Below, piece by piece: positions 7,751 through 14,677 of a stretch of DNA of 21,629 nt (position 1 is the first letter of the stretch; every line of letters starts with the position of its first letter). Source of the DNA: JANYCG01 sp031386665 (GTDB lineage: Bacteria; Pseudomonadota; Gammaproteobacteria; Burkholderiales; Burkholderiaceae_C); assembly GCA_031386665.1 (NCBI GenBank), contig JANNCN010000069.1:1-21629 (forward strand), written 5' to 3'. Below the pieces are notes generated by a model, which was not told the DNA's origin, ran no database searches, and saw only the letters and a program-made list of their open reading frames with translations. The position numbers were made by a program, and so were the translations under genes.

Positions 7751-8971
7751 ATGAACGACCTCGCTGGAAAACACATCGTCCTGGGCCTCTCGGGCGGCAT
7801 TGCCTGTTACAAGGCGGCAGAGCTGTGCCGTGCCCTGATCAAAGACGGCGCCACCGTGCAGGTGGTCATGACCGAAGCGGCCGAGCAATTCATCACCCCG
7901 GTGACGATGCAAGCCTTGTCGAACCGGCTGGTGTATGGCTCGCAGTGGGACGCGCGGGCCCCCAACAACATGGCGCACATCAACCTGAGCCGCGAAGCAG
8001 ATGCCATTTTGATTGCCCCGTGCAGCGCTGACTTCATGGCGAAATTGGTGCTTGGCCGGGCTGATGACTTGCTCAGCCTGATGTGCCTGGCGCGCCCCGT
8101 CGATTCGGTGCCGCTCCTGATTGCCCCGGCCATGAACCGCGAAATGTGGATTCACCCTGCGACCCAACGCAACATGGCGCAATTGACGGCCGATGGATCC
8201 ACGATTTTGGGCGTCGGCACGGGCGACCAGGCGTGTGGCGAAACGGGCGATGGCCGCATGCTGGAACCGCAGGAACTGCTGGAGGACGTGATTGCGTTTT
8301 TTCAACCCAAGGTGCTCGCGGGTCAGCATGTTTTGGTCACAGCTGGCCCGACGTTTGAGGCGATTGACCCGGTGCGCGGCATCACCAATTTGTCCAGCGG
8401 CAAGATGGGTTTTGCCATCGCGCGGGCAGCGCGTGAGGCGGGCGCGCAAGTCACGCTCATCAGCGGCCCCGTGCACCTTCCCACGCCGCGCGGAGTGGCA
8501 CGAATCAACGTGACTTCAGCCCAGGCGCTGTACGACGTGGCGATGATGGAAGCCCCCAGCGCCAGCGTGTTTGTGGCCACGGCAGCAGTGGCTGACTGGC
8601 GACCTGCCAACGCGTCTGAGCAAAAAATTAAAAAAGACGGCTCGGGCGTGGTGCCCAGCATGCAGTTTGTTGAAAACCCCGACATTTTGGCCACCATTGC
8701 CCAATCGACCCGGGCGCAAAGTGGGGCTTTGTACTGCGTGGGTTTTGCCGCCGAAAGCTACGACCTGCTGGCCCACGCCCAAGCCAAACGCCTGCGCAAA
8801 GGCGTGCCGCTCTTGGTGGGCAACATTGGCCCGGCCACCTTTGGCAAAGACGACAACGTGCTGCTGCTGGTCGATGCCAAAGGGGCCGAAGAGTTGCCCC
8901 GAGCCTCCAAATTGACCTTGGCCCGCAAGCTGGTGGCCAAAATTGCAGGCAATTTGAAATTGAAGCCTTGA
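7751..8971 (+). CDS. coaBC: Bifunctional phosphopantothenoylcysteine decarboxylase / phosphopantothenate-cysteine ligase
   Basis: A 406-residue CoaBC (Dfp) carrying out two steps of coenzyme A synthesis. The N-terminal flavin-dependent decarboxylase half shows GLSGGIACYKAAEL, the active-site His region NMAHINLS, the PAMNREMW motif and the substrate-clamp Cys in ACGETGDGRM. The C-terminal ligase half begins at about residue 195 with VLVTAGPTFEAIDPVRGITN and SSGKMG, and carries the KIKK motif that binds the acyl-cytidylate intermediate. The ATG at 7751 matches the family N-terminus (NDLAGKHIVLG). The dut gene begins 2 bases after its stop. Confidence 0.97.
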   Translation: MNDLAGKHIVLGLSGGIACYKAAELCRALIKDGATVQVVMTEAAEQFITPVTMQALSNRLVYGSQWDARAPNNMAHINLSREADAILIAPCSADFMAKLVLGRADDLLSLMCLARPVDSVPLLIAPAMNREMWIHPATQRNMAQLTADGSTILGVGTGDQACGETGDGRMLEPQELLEDVIAFFQPKVLAGQHVLVTAGPTFEAIDPVRGITNLSSGKMGFAIARAAREAGAQVTLISGPVHLPTPRGVARINVTSAQALYDVAMMEAPSASVFVATAAVADWRPANASEQKIKKDGSGVVPSMQFVENPDILATIAQSTRAQSGALYCVGFAAESYDLLAHAQAKRLRKGVPLLVGNIGPATFGKDDNVLLLVDAKGAEELPRASKLTLARKLVAKIAGNLKLKP

Positions 8972-8973
8972 GC

Positions 8974-9420
8974 ATGAAAATCGACATAAAAATTATCGAC
9001 CCGCGCCTGGTGGATCAACTGCCCGCCTACGCCACCCCCGGAAGCGCCGGGCTTGACCTGCGAGCTTGCCTGTCTGAGCCGCTGATTTTGCAACCCAACG
9101 CCTGGCAACTGGTGCCCACCGGGCTTGCCATTTACCTGGCTGACCCAGGTTTTGCTGCGCTGATTTTGCCGCGCTCTGGGCTCGGCCACAAACACGGCAT
9201 CGTGCTGGGCAATTTGGTCGGGTTGATTGACAGCGACTACCAAGGCCAGTTGATGGTCAGCGCCTGGAACCGCAGCGCCACTGCCTTCACCATCGAGCCG
9301 ATGGAGCGCATCGCGCAGCTCCTGATCGTGCCCGTGGTGCAAGCGCAGTTCAATGTGGTCACGGAGTTTCCGGCCAGTCAGCGCGGCGAGGGCGGTTATG
9401 GGTCAACTGGCAAGGCTTGA
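8974..9420 (+). CDS. dut: dUTP diphosphatase
   Basis: A 148-residue trimeric-type dUTPase that removes dUTP and supplies dUMP for thymidylate synthesis. All five family motifs are present: AGLDLRA, LPRSGLGHKHG, GNLVGLIDSDYQGQL, ERIAQLLI and the C-terminal arm RGEGGYGSTG. The ATG at 8974, 2 bases after the coaBC stop, gives the canonical MKIDIKIIDPRL start; an in-frame TTG at 8968 is less likely. Juxtaposition with coaBC is common in proteobacteria. Transcription probably ends at the palindromic terminator at 9534-9559. Confidence 0.97.
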   Translation: MKIDIKIIDPRLVDQLPAYATPGSAGLDLRACLSEPLILQPNAWQLVPTGLAIYLADPGFAALILPRSGLGHKHGIVLGNLVGLIDSDYQGQLMVSAWNRSATAFTIEPMERIAQLLIVPVVQAQFNVVTEFPASQRGEGGYGSTGKA

Positions 9421-9440
9421 GCCCTGAGTTAGGTAAGATG

Positions 9441-9500
9441 TAAATGCTATTAAATATATAGCAAACTATCTATATTATTCGAGAGCTAGAGGCCTATTTT
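9441..9500. repeat. AT-rich intergenic element resembling a Comamonadaceae dispersed repeat
   Basis: The 205-base gap between dut and slyD holds an AT-rich block. It begins with GCTAT...ATAGC (9446-9462, 5-base arms) and ends with GAGCTAGAGGCCTATTTTG. This start/end pair matches, from memory, a short dispersed intergenic element of Comamonadaceae genomes whose usual middle part (a CTGCTTGCGCTT-like stem) is replaced here by AT-rich sequence. Only one copy is in the window, so repetitiveness cannot be shown. Confidence 0.45.
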
Positions 9501-9533
9501 GTTCATATTTTGCCGATTTTGACCGCAAAATAG

Positions 9534-9559
9534 AAAAAAAGAACCTGCAGGTTCTTTTT
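9534..9559. terminator. Bidirectional Rho-independent terminator between dut and slyD
   Basis: A perfect 24-base palindrome (9536-9559): five A, then GAACC-TGCA-GGTTC, then five T. Seven A run on the left side in total. Hairpin plus T-tract works on both strands, which fits the convergent dut (+) and slyD (-). Confidence 0.85.
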
Positions 9560-9625
9560 GGTCAGAAACAGGCTAATTTGCCCTTTTTTCGATCCAGTCA
9601 ATGCGAACCGCAAAACCTCAGGCCA

Positions 9626-10159
9626 TCAATGCAAAGTGGTCGAGCCCGGCGCGCTGTCATGCAGCGGCGTGATCCTGAAAAATCCGGTACCGGCGGAGCC
9701 TGCGCCAATTTCTTCTTCTGTCGCCTCACGCACGTCTTGCACCTTCAGGCTCAGGCGCAGGGCAATGCCGGCCAGTGGGTGGTTGCCGTCCAGCACCACG
9801 TGATCGGGGTAAATCTCGCTGACGGTGTACAGAGCGTCTTTGGCGGCAGCCGGGTTGCAGCCGTCGGGCAGGGACGCGCCTTCAAAGGTCATGCCAGGCG
9901 CAATGTCCTTGGGGAACAACGTGCGCGGCTCCAAAAACAGCAGTTGGTCGTTGAAATCACCAAAGGCCTGCTCGGGCTCCAGATGCAAGTCCAGCTTGGC
10001 CCCTTTTTCATGGCCTTGCAGGGCTTCTTCAATGACTTTGAACAGGTCTTGCCCGCCGATTAAAAATTCCACAGGATCGTCCAAAACGTCCAGTTCTTCG
10101 CCCAGGGTGTCTTTGAGCGTCCAGGTCAGGGCGACGACGCATTGTTGAGTGATTTCCAT
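9626..10159 (-). CDS. slyD: FKBP-type peptidyl-prolyl isomerase, SlyD-like
   Basis: A 177-residue cytoplasmic prolyl isomerase and chaperone with an FKBP domain interrupted by an insert-in-flap domain. Visible landmarks are the short N-terminal FKBP part (TLKDTLGEELDVL, then PVEFLIGGQDL), the EPEQAFGDFNDQLL stretch opening the flap insert, and the closing VLDGNHPLAGIAL motif. The His/Cys-rich metal-binding tail of E. coli SlyD is absent; the C-terminus is Gly/Ala-rich instead. The ATG at 10159 has AGGAG-like sequence in the wrong orientation and no clear Shine-Dalgarno, but matches the family N-terminus. It is divergent from the ribosomal oxygenase gene with 49 bases between. SlpA is an alternative name for the group. 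Confidence 0.9.
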   Translation of the reverse strand: MEITQQCVVALTWTLKDTLGEELDVLDDPVEFLIGGQDLFKVIEEALQGHEKGAKLDLHLEPEQAFGDFNDQLLFLEPRTLFPKDIAPGMTFEGASLPDGCNPAAAKDALYTVSEIYPDHVVLDGNHPLAGIALRLSLKVQDVREATEEEIGAGSAGTGFFRITPLHDSAPGSTTLH

Positions 10160-10208
10160 AGGAGAATTGTCGCAGATCATGGTTGCCCCGAAAATTGGAA
10201 AATTCAGC

Positions 10209-11402
10209 ATGGACATTGCAAAACCCCTGGCGCTGCTGGGTGGCCTAAGCCCCGGGACTTTCATGAAAAAGCATTGGCAAAAAAAGCCCTTGCTGATTCG
10301 CCAGGCTGTACCCGCCTTGAATGCGACCCAAGGTGGTCCCGTGCTCGAACGCGCCAAATTGTTCGAGCTGGCCAGCGACGAAAACGTTGAGTCGCGCCTG
10401 GTCGTGCAGTCTGCAAACAGCAAAGGCTGGCGTTTGCAAACCGGCCCGTTTGCGCGTCGGGCGCTGCCCAGCCTCAAAACGCCGAATTGGTCGCTGCTGG
10501 TGCAAGGCCTGGACCTGCACACCGAGTCTTTTCGCGCGCTGATGGACCAGTTTCGCTTCATTCCCGATGCGCGTCTGGACGACGTGATGGTCAGCTATGC
10601 CACGCAGGGCGGCGGTGTCGGGCCGCACTTTGACAGCTACGACGTGTTTTTGCTGCAAGCCCACGGCAGGCGGCAATGGCAAATCAGCGCGCAACCCGAT
10701 TTGACGCTGCAAGCCAACGCGCCCCTCAAAATATTGCAAAACTTCAAGCCAGAGCAAACTTTTGTTTTAGAACCTGGTGACATGCTTTACCTGCCGCCGC
10801 GCTATGCCCACGACGGCGTGGCGCTGGACGAGTGCATGACTTACTCCATCGGTTTTCAAGCGCCCCAAGCGGCTGATTTGGCGCGCGAACTGTTGCTGCG
10901 TTTTGCCGACACCGCTGAAGGCGAATTTGCGCCAGACGATGACCCCAAGCCTCGCTCGCGCTCACAGCGCCAAACTCGTTACCAGGACCCCAAGCAGCCC
11001 GCCGCTGCGGCATCCGCACAAATCCCGCCTCAGCTGATCGAATTTGCCCAGACGGCCCTGCGCCAGGCCTTGGGCGACTCCAGCGCATTGAAGCGAGCTT
11101 TGGGCGAGATTTTGAGCGAACCCAAGGCGCAGGTTTGGTTTGATGAGGGCGGCACTTCGGGCCGGGTCGGCAAAGCGCAGGCAGGCGGCGTGCGACTGGA
11201 TCGGCGCAGCAAAATGCTGTTTGACGACCAGCACGTGTTCATCAACGGCGAAAGCTTTCGCGCGGGCGGGGCCGATGCCACGCTGATGCGACGACTCGCC
11301 AATGACCGTGCCTTGAGTGCGGCGGCTGTGCTTCGGGCCAGCATTGACGCAAAATCGCTGTTGGCAAACTGGACGGAACTGGGGTGGCTTCATGACTGCT
11401 GA
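10209..11402 (+). CDS. roxA: JmjC/cupin ribosomal oxygenase (YcfD/RoxA type)
   Basis: A 397-residue Fe(II)/2-oxoglutarate oxygenase. E. coli RoxA (YcfD) hydroxylates an arginine of ribosomal protein L16; that substrate is inferred here. The iron-binding facial triad is His140, Asp142 (GPHFDSYDVF) and His201 (RYAHDGVA), with spacing like E. coli. The N-terminus carries the typical FMKKHWQKKPLLIRQA motif, and the remaining ~170 C-terminal residues fit the dimerisation and winged-helix parts. The ATG at 10209 is preferred: GGAA lies 8 bases upstream and the family start is near LALLGGLSP. In-frame ATGs at 10149 and 10179 would add 20 or 10 residues. It overlaps the next gene by 11 bases. Confidence 0.9.
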   Translation: MDIAKPLALLGGLSPGTFMKKHWQKKPLLIRQAVPALNATQGGPVLERAKLFELASDENVESRLVVQSANSKGWRLQTGPFARRALPSLKTPNWSLLVQGLDLHTESFRALMDQFRFIPDARLDDVMVSYATQGGGVGPHFDSYDVFLLQAHGRRQWQISAQPDLTLQANAPLKILQNFKPEQTFVLEPGDMLYLPPRYAHDGVALDECMTYSIGFQAPQAADLARELLLRFADTAEGEFAPDDDPKPRSRSQRQTRYQDPKQPAAAASAQIPPQLIEFAQTALRQALGDSSALKRALGEILSEPKAQVWFDEGGTSGRVGKAQAGGVRLDRRSKMLFDDQHVFINGESFRAGGADATLMRRLANDRALSAAAVLRASIDAKSLLANWTELGWLHDC

Positions 11403-11958
11403 AAACGAAACCAATGGCCCAGCAGGCACAGACTCAGCGCAGGGTGCCGATGCGCCTTTGCCAGGAGCGCCAGCGCTGGTGTTGCCGTCCGGGCGATTTG
11501 AAGGCCGCCACGCGTTCGCGCAATTGGTCCGTGATGCTTTGGCCTGTGCGGCGCGCGACGGCTGGAATCAGATTATTTTGGCCGATGCCAATTTCGAAGA
11601 TTGGCCCATGAATGAACGATCTGTTGTGGAATCGCTACATTCTTGGTCCAAAACGGGGCGGCATATCACGCTGTTGGCCCACAGTTTTGAGGTCGCCATG
11701 CGCAAGCAACCGCGCTGGGTCAGCTGGCGCAAAACCTGGAGCCACATCATCGAATGTCGGCAATGCCGCCAGGTCGATCCGCTCGATTTTCCCAGCGCCA
11801 TATGGAGCCGTAGCTGGGTAATGCAGCGTATCAACCTGCCTTTGTGCCAAGGCGTCAGTGGTGCAGAGCCCGGCCGCCGAATCCCATTGCGCGAATTGCT
11901 GGACGAAAAAATCCGCAACAGCTCACCTGGTTTTCCGGCCTCAGTGCTGGGTTTGTAG
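11392..11958 (+). CDS. Uncharacterised protein translationally coupled to the ribosomal oxygenase
   Basis: A 188-residue protein from the ATG at 11392, inside the last codons of the oxygenase gene, so its translation is probably coupled. The first ~40 residues are acidic and low in complexity. The rest looks like a compact alpha/beta domain: GWNQIILADANFEDWPM, then RHITLLAHSFEVAM, then WVSWRKTWSHIIECRQC, ending in FPASVLGL. The strand-Asp-helix pattern and the WRKTWSH segment recall small beta-proteobacterial proteins of unknown function that I cannot name with certainty. The CRQC pair is the only obvious metal or redox candidate. No signal peptide or membrane helix is visible. Location suggests a link to ribosome modification or amino-acid oxidation, but nothing in the sequence proves this. 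Confidence 0.8.
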   Translation: MTAENETNGPAGTDSAQGADAPLPGAPALVLPSGRFEGRHAFAQLVRDALACAARDGWNQIILADANFEDWPMNERSVVESLHSWSKTGRHITLLAHSFEVAMRKQPRWVSWRKTWSHIIECRQCRQVDPLDFPSAIWSRSWVMQRINLPLCQGVSGAEPGRRIPLRELLDEKIRNSSPGFPASVLGL

Positions 11959-12015
11959 GCTTTGCGGCGTGTTTTCAAGTAGCGAGGGTTTTCCCGCTGC
12001 CGTTCTAATCAACGG

Positions 12016-12021
12016 TATAAT
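12016..12021 (+). promoter_or_regulatory. -10 element for the alanine-rich lipoprotein gene
   Basis: A perfect TATAAT, placing transcription start near 12028 and giving a leader of about 108 bases. The best -35-like hexamer, TTCCCG at 11991-11996, has a 19-base spacer and is weak. Confidence 0.55.
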
Positions 12022-12030
12022 TGAAGGCTA

Positions 12031-12080
12031 AGCAAAAACAGATCGAGTCGTTTTGCTTCGGTCTTTGCAGCCCGTCTGCA
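12031..12080 (+). promoter_or_regulatory. Structured 5' leader of the lipoprotein mRNA
   Basis: AGCAAAAAC (12031-12039) pairs with GTTTTGCT (12050-12057) with one bulged A and a 10-base loop, starting about 4 bases after the predicted transcription start. A second small stem follows, TGCAG (12066-12070) with CTGCA (12076-12080). The remaining leader is A/T-rich. There is no clear Shine-Dalgarno before the ATG at 12136. Confidence 0.4.
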
Positions 12081-12135
12081 TCGGCAATTTTGCGGAATTT
12101 TTTATTTATTCACTTTTATTCACTGGGTACATCAA

Positions 12136-12516
12136 ATGAACAAATCACTCGTTTTGGCCGCCGTTATTGCCGCCGCTGCTCTGTCTGCTTGCGGCAAAAA
12201 AGAAGAAGTTAAAGCTGTTGTGGCTCCTGCTGCTGCAGTGGTCGCTCCAATGGCTGATGCCGCCAAAGACGCTGCCAGTGCTGCCGCTGGCGCTGCTGCT
12301 GGTGCCGCTACTGCTGCTGCTTCCGCAGCAACGGGCGCTGCTGACGCTGCCAAAGACGCAGCCAGTTCTGCTGCTGGCGCTGCTGCTGGTGCCGCTACTG
12401 CTGCTGCTGATGCTGCTAAAGGTGCTGCAACTGCTGCTGCTGATGCCGCTAAAACAGCTGCTGCTGATGCTGCCAAGAAAGCCGCTGACGCTGCTACAGC
12501 AGCCATGAAGAAGTAA
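12136..12516 (+). CDS. Alanine-rich helical lipoprotein
   Basis: A 126-residue secreted lipoprotein. The signal peptide has Lys3, a hydrophobic core and a lipobox LSAC with the acylated cysteine at 19. After a short charged linker (GKKEEVK) and an Ala/Val/Pro stretch, residues 41-126 are nearly pure Ala with Asp, Lys, Ser, Thr and Gly, built on ADAAK units. Sixty of 108 mature residues are alanine. A 29-residue block is duplicated in tandem (41-69 and 70-98), and shorter ADAAK repeats follow. The composition predicts a long helix or alanine zipper. The C-terminal Lys-Lys and outer-membrane anchor invite comparison with Braun's lipoprotein, but there is no sequence match. Heavy GCT codon use differs from the GCC/GCG habit of neighbours and, with its own promoter-like box and terminator, suggests high expression. 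Function unknown. Confidence 0.9.
   Translation: MNKSLVLAAVIAAAALSACGKKEEVKAVVAPAAAVVAPMADAAKDAASAAAGAAAGAATAAASAATGAADAAKDAASSAAGAAAGAATAAADAAKGAATAAADAAKTAAADAAKKAADAATAAMKK
12286..12408 (+). repeat. 87-base tandem duplication inside the lipoprotein gene
   Basis: A 36-base sequence at 12286-12321 recurs without change at 12373-12408, exactly 87 bases (29 codons) later. Flanking sequence of the two units is similar but diverged, as in an older duplication. Confidence 0.9.
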
Positions 12517-12556
12517 TTCTTCAAGCGACCGCTCGGAAGATTCAATTCTTCTGAAG

Positions 12557-12587
12557 CAAAAAAAGCCACCGCAGGGTGGCTTTTTTT
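12557..12587 (+). terminator. Rho-independent terminator of the lipoprotein gene
   Basis: An A-run precedes GCCACC, a 5-base loop and GGTGGC, followed by seven T. It lies 41 bases after the stop codon. The flanking A-run lets it also work, less well, on the minus strand, where the MBL-fold gene converges. Confidence 0.92.
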
Positions 12588-12651
12588 GTGGGCGCTTTTT
12601 TACGGGCGCTCATTTGTGGATGTTGGGTGGCTCGCCAAAGCCTCATTACCC

Positions 12652-12668
12652 TTCCAATTGAATTGGAA
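12652..12668. repeat. 17-base perfect dyad in the convergent gap
   Basis: TTCCAATT, one central G, then AATTGGAA. It lies 6 bases before the stop codon end of the MBL-fold gene on the opposite strand. It has no T-tract and could be a protein-binding site or chance. Confidence 0.5.
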
Positions 12669-12674
12669 ACGGAC

Positions 12675-13451
12675 TTAAACCGTCATCCAATCGCAGCCAT
12701 GCGATTGAGTCGCCACGCCAACGTCAGCAATGCTCCGGCCCAATGCGGTTGCCAAGGCTTCGCGGGCCAGTTCGGGGCGGTTGTTTTGGCGGCTTAGGTG
12801 CGCCGCCACCACGTGGGTCAAATTGGCGTGGTTCAGTGATTTGGCAATGTCGGCGGCATCGGCGTTGGACAGATGGCCAAATCGCCCGCCGACTCGTTGT
12901 TTCAAAAATTTGGGGTAGGCGCCCTGGAGAAGCAAATCGGCGTCGTGGTTGCATTCAAGCAACAAGGCGTGGCAGGCGCTCAATGACGCCATCACGTGCT
13001 CGGTGGCATGCCCCAAGTCGGTCAACACGCCAAATGTTCGATCGCCGTCGGTGCAGGTCAGTTGAAGTGGCTCACGTGCGTCGTGCGGCACAGTGAAGGG
13101 CGATACTTGAAGCGTACCCAAATCAATGCCCACACCATCTTGGGCTTGCCTGAACCAGCCGCCAAAGTCAGGTTCACCCAAAGCGGCGAAGGTGCCTTGG
13201 CTCATCCAAACCGGAATGCCCAAGCGCAGAGCCAACTGGCGCGCGCAACCAATGTGGTCGCTGTGTTCGTGGGTGACAAAAATGGCGCTTAGTTGTCCGA
13301 CGGCAAGACCAGCCCGGGCCAATCGCTCGTCCAGCAGCTTGGGGCCTAGCCCGCAGTCAATCAGCAAACGGGTGGTGGCCGTGCCTTGGCCTGCCTCCAC
13401 CACCGTCGCGTTGCCTGAACTGCCACTGCCAAGGCTCTTGAAACGCATCAT
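12675..13451 (-). CDS. Metallo-beta-lactamase-fold hydrolase, YycJ/WalJ-like
   Basis: A 258-residue metallo-beta-lactamase-fold protein without signal peptide. The N-terminal FKSLGSGSSGNATVVEAG stretch is the hallmark of the YycJ/WalJ group. The dinuclear metal motif THEHSDH occupies residues 60-66, and further ligands are likely in PHDAREP, TDLGHATE and AAHLS. WalJ-like proteins are reported as DNA-processing exonucleases; transfer of that function to this copy is inference. Two adjacent ATGs (13451 and 13448) are equally possible starts, and neither has a good ribosome-binding site. It lies 56 bases downstream of bamC and is probably co-transcribed. Confidence 0.9.
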   Translation of the reverse strand: MMRFKSLGSGSSGNATVVEAGQGTATTRLLIDCGLGPKLLDERLARAGLAVGQLSAIFVTHEHSDHIGCARQLALRLGIPVWMSQGTFAALGEPDFGGWFRQAQDGVGIDLGTLQVSPFTVPHDAREPLQLTCTDGDRTFGVLTDLGHATEHVMASLSACHALLLECNHDADLLLQGAYPKFLKQRVGGRFGHLSNADAADIAKSLNHANLTHVVAAHLSRQNNRPELAREALATALGRSIADVGVATQSHGCDWMTV

Positions 13452-13507
13452 GCGCTGGTGGCTGACACGGTTGCTTGGTTCGGCTTGAGCGTGAGTTTTG
13501 AGTCGGG

Positions 13508-14602
13508 CTAGCGCAAGTCGTCGGCAATGACTTTGACGATACGCTGTGCATTGGCAGATGCATCGGGTGTGCCTGCGCCATCTTGCACGCTGACGGTGGA
13601 GACTTCACCCTGGCTTTGCACGTTGATGCGGTACTTCAAAGGGACAGGTGTTGGGCCCGTGCCAAAAATTTTGGCAAAGAAACCAGGGTCAGTTTTGTCC
13701 GAACCCGGTTCAACATAGCGCACAAAATACGTGCCTTTGGCACGGTCGCGGTCTTCAACTGTGAACCCAGTGCGGTCCAGGGACAGGCCGACGCGGCGCC
13801 AAGCGCGATCAAAGCTTTCTTCGATGACAACCACCGGCTGGCCATTGGCCATGGAGACTTTGGATGAAGTTTTGATGGGGGTTGCAACCGCTTGTTTGGC
13901 AGTTTCGGGCGATGCGCCCAAGCGCACCATGAGGCGACGCAAAAATTCGGCCTCTAATTCGCTGTCGGCAGCGCGGGGTGTCCAGACTGTTTGATCTTTT
14001 TGCGCACTGTTGGCATACACCTCGACCATGCCGCGGTGAGAGACATAAATTTCAGACGTTCCTGCTGACGTGCGTTCAATGCGGGTGCGAAATTTGTCGC
14101 GCTCGCCTGTGGAATACAGCGAATCAAACACTTTACCAATGGTGTTGCGAATGAAATCTTGCGGCAATTTGGCGCGGTTCTCAGCCCAATCGGTCTCCAT
14201 GATGCCCAAATTCGCTTGGTCTTGCACCAGCAAGAAGCCGCTTTCTTGCCAAAAGTCTTTGACGGGTTCCCAAAGCTGCTCAGCCGGGCGAGCGACCACC
14301 AGCCAGCGCTGGTTGCCAGAGCGCTCGATGCGGATGTCCCCCACGGTGATGGCCGCTGTGGCAACGCTTTGCACTGCGGGCTTGTCGTTTTGGTAGCCCA
14401 GGGCCGTGACCGCGCCGCCAGGCACTGCATAGCGGGTGTTGCGCGTCAGTTGCGTCAAGTCGGGGGGGACTTCGAGCGAAGGGGCTTTGCCCGCACTTTT
14501 GTAGTCAACGCGCTCGGTTTCCATCAAAGAGCAGGCACCCAAAGTCAGTGACACAGCGGCGGTCAGGGTGGTCAATCGAGCGAGTCTAAAGAAATGGTTC
14601 AC
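13508..14602 (-). CDS. bamC: Outer membrane assembly lipoprotein BamC
   Basis: A 364-residue lipoprotein of the BAM complex that inserts beta-barrel proteins into the outer membrane. The signal peptide ends in a lipobox LGAC with the lipidated Cys24. The unstructured stretch that binds BamD follows, with RVDYKSAGKAPSLEVPPDL characteristic of the family, and then two helix-grip domains (around WEPVKDFWQESGFLLV and FDRAWRRVGLSLDRTGF). The start is GTG at 14602, supported by AAGGAA about 7 bases upstream. It lies downstream of dapA, the classic dapA-bamC (nlpB) order known from E. coli. Confidence 0.95.
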   Translation of the reverse strand: MNHFFRLARLTTLTAAVSLTLGACSLMETERVDYKSAGKAPSLEVPPDLTQLTRNTRYAVPGGAVTALGYQNDKPAVQSVATAAITVGDIRIERSGNQRWLVVARPAEQLWEPVKDFWQESGFLLVQDQANLGIMETDWAENRAKLPQDFIRNTIGKVFDSLYSTGERDKFRTRIERTSAGTSEIYVSHRGMVEVYANSAQKDQTVWTPRAADSELEAEFLRRLMVRLGASPETAKQAVATPIKTSSKVSMANGQPVVVIEESFDRAWRRVGLSLDRTGFTVEDRDRAKGTYFVRYVEPGSDKTDPGFFAKIFGTGPTPVPLKYRINVQSQGEVSTVSVQDGAGTPDASANAQRIVKVIADDLR

Positions 14603-14647
14603 TGATAATTTCCTTGAAAATGGGTGGAAGTCGCAAAGGGCAAAGAT

Positions 14648-14677
14648 CCGTGTTTGGCCGTGTTTAGCCGTGTTTCA
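14648..14677. repeat. Three tandem 10-base repeats at the end of dapA
   Basis: CCGTGTTT plus two variable bases occurs three times in a row (14648, 14658, 14668); the last copy runs into the dapA stop codon. It lies in the dapA-bamC gap, with no other feature there apart from the bamC ribosome-binding site. Confidence 0.7.

Noticed and set aside
7661..8476. Long open frame extending pyrG upstream by about 272 codons on the minus strand
   Set aside because: It is antisense to coaBC, has His/Arg/Gln-rich composition typical of shadow frames, and the CTP synthase N-terminus begins cleanly at 7660.
9441..9559. Attachment site or IS end in the AT-rich dut-slyD gap
   Set aside because: There is no tRNA, integrase, transposase or target duplication nearby, and the palindrome is fully explained as a terminator.
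10160..10561. Upstream extension of slyD on the minus strand
   Set aside because: It runs antisense through the ribosomal oxygenase gene. The SlyD family start MEITQQCVVALTW lies at 10159.
12136..12516. Type I antifreeze protein identity for the alanine-rich lipoprotein
   Set aside because: The Ala/Thr/Asp composition is similar, but the spacing of Thr is not a regular 11-residue ladder and low-complexity similarity is not evidence of homology.
12132..12569. Alanine-rich minus-strand frame and leucine-rich plus-strand frame over the lipoprotein gene
   Set aside because: Both arise from GCT/GCC repeats read in another frame or strand. Only the frame at 12136 has a signal peptide and lipobox and sits between promoter and terminator.
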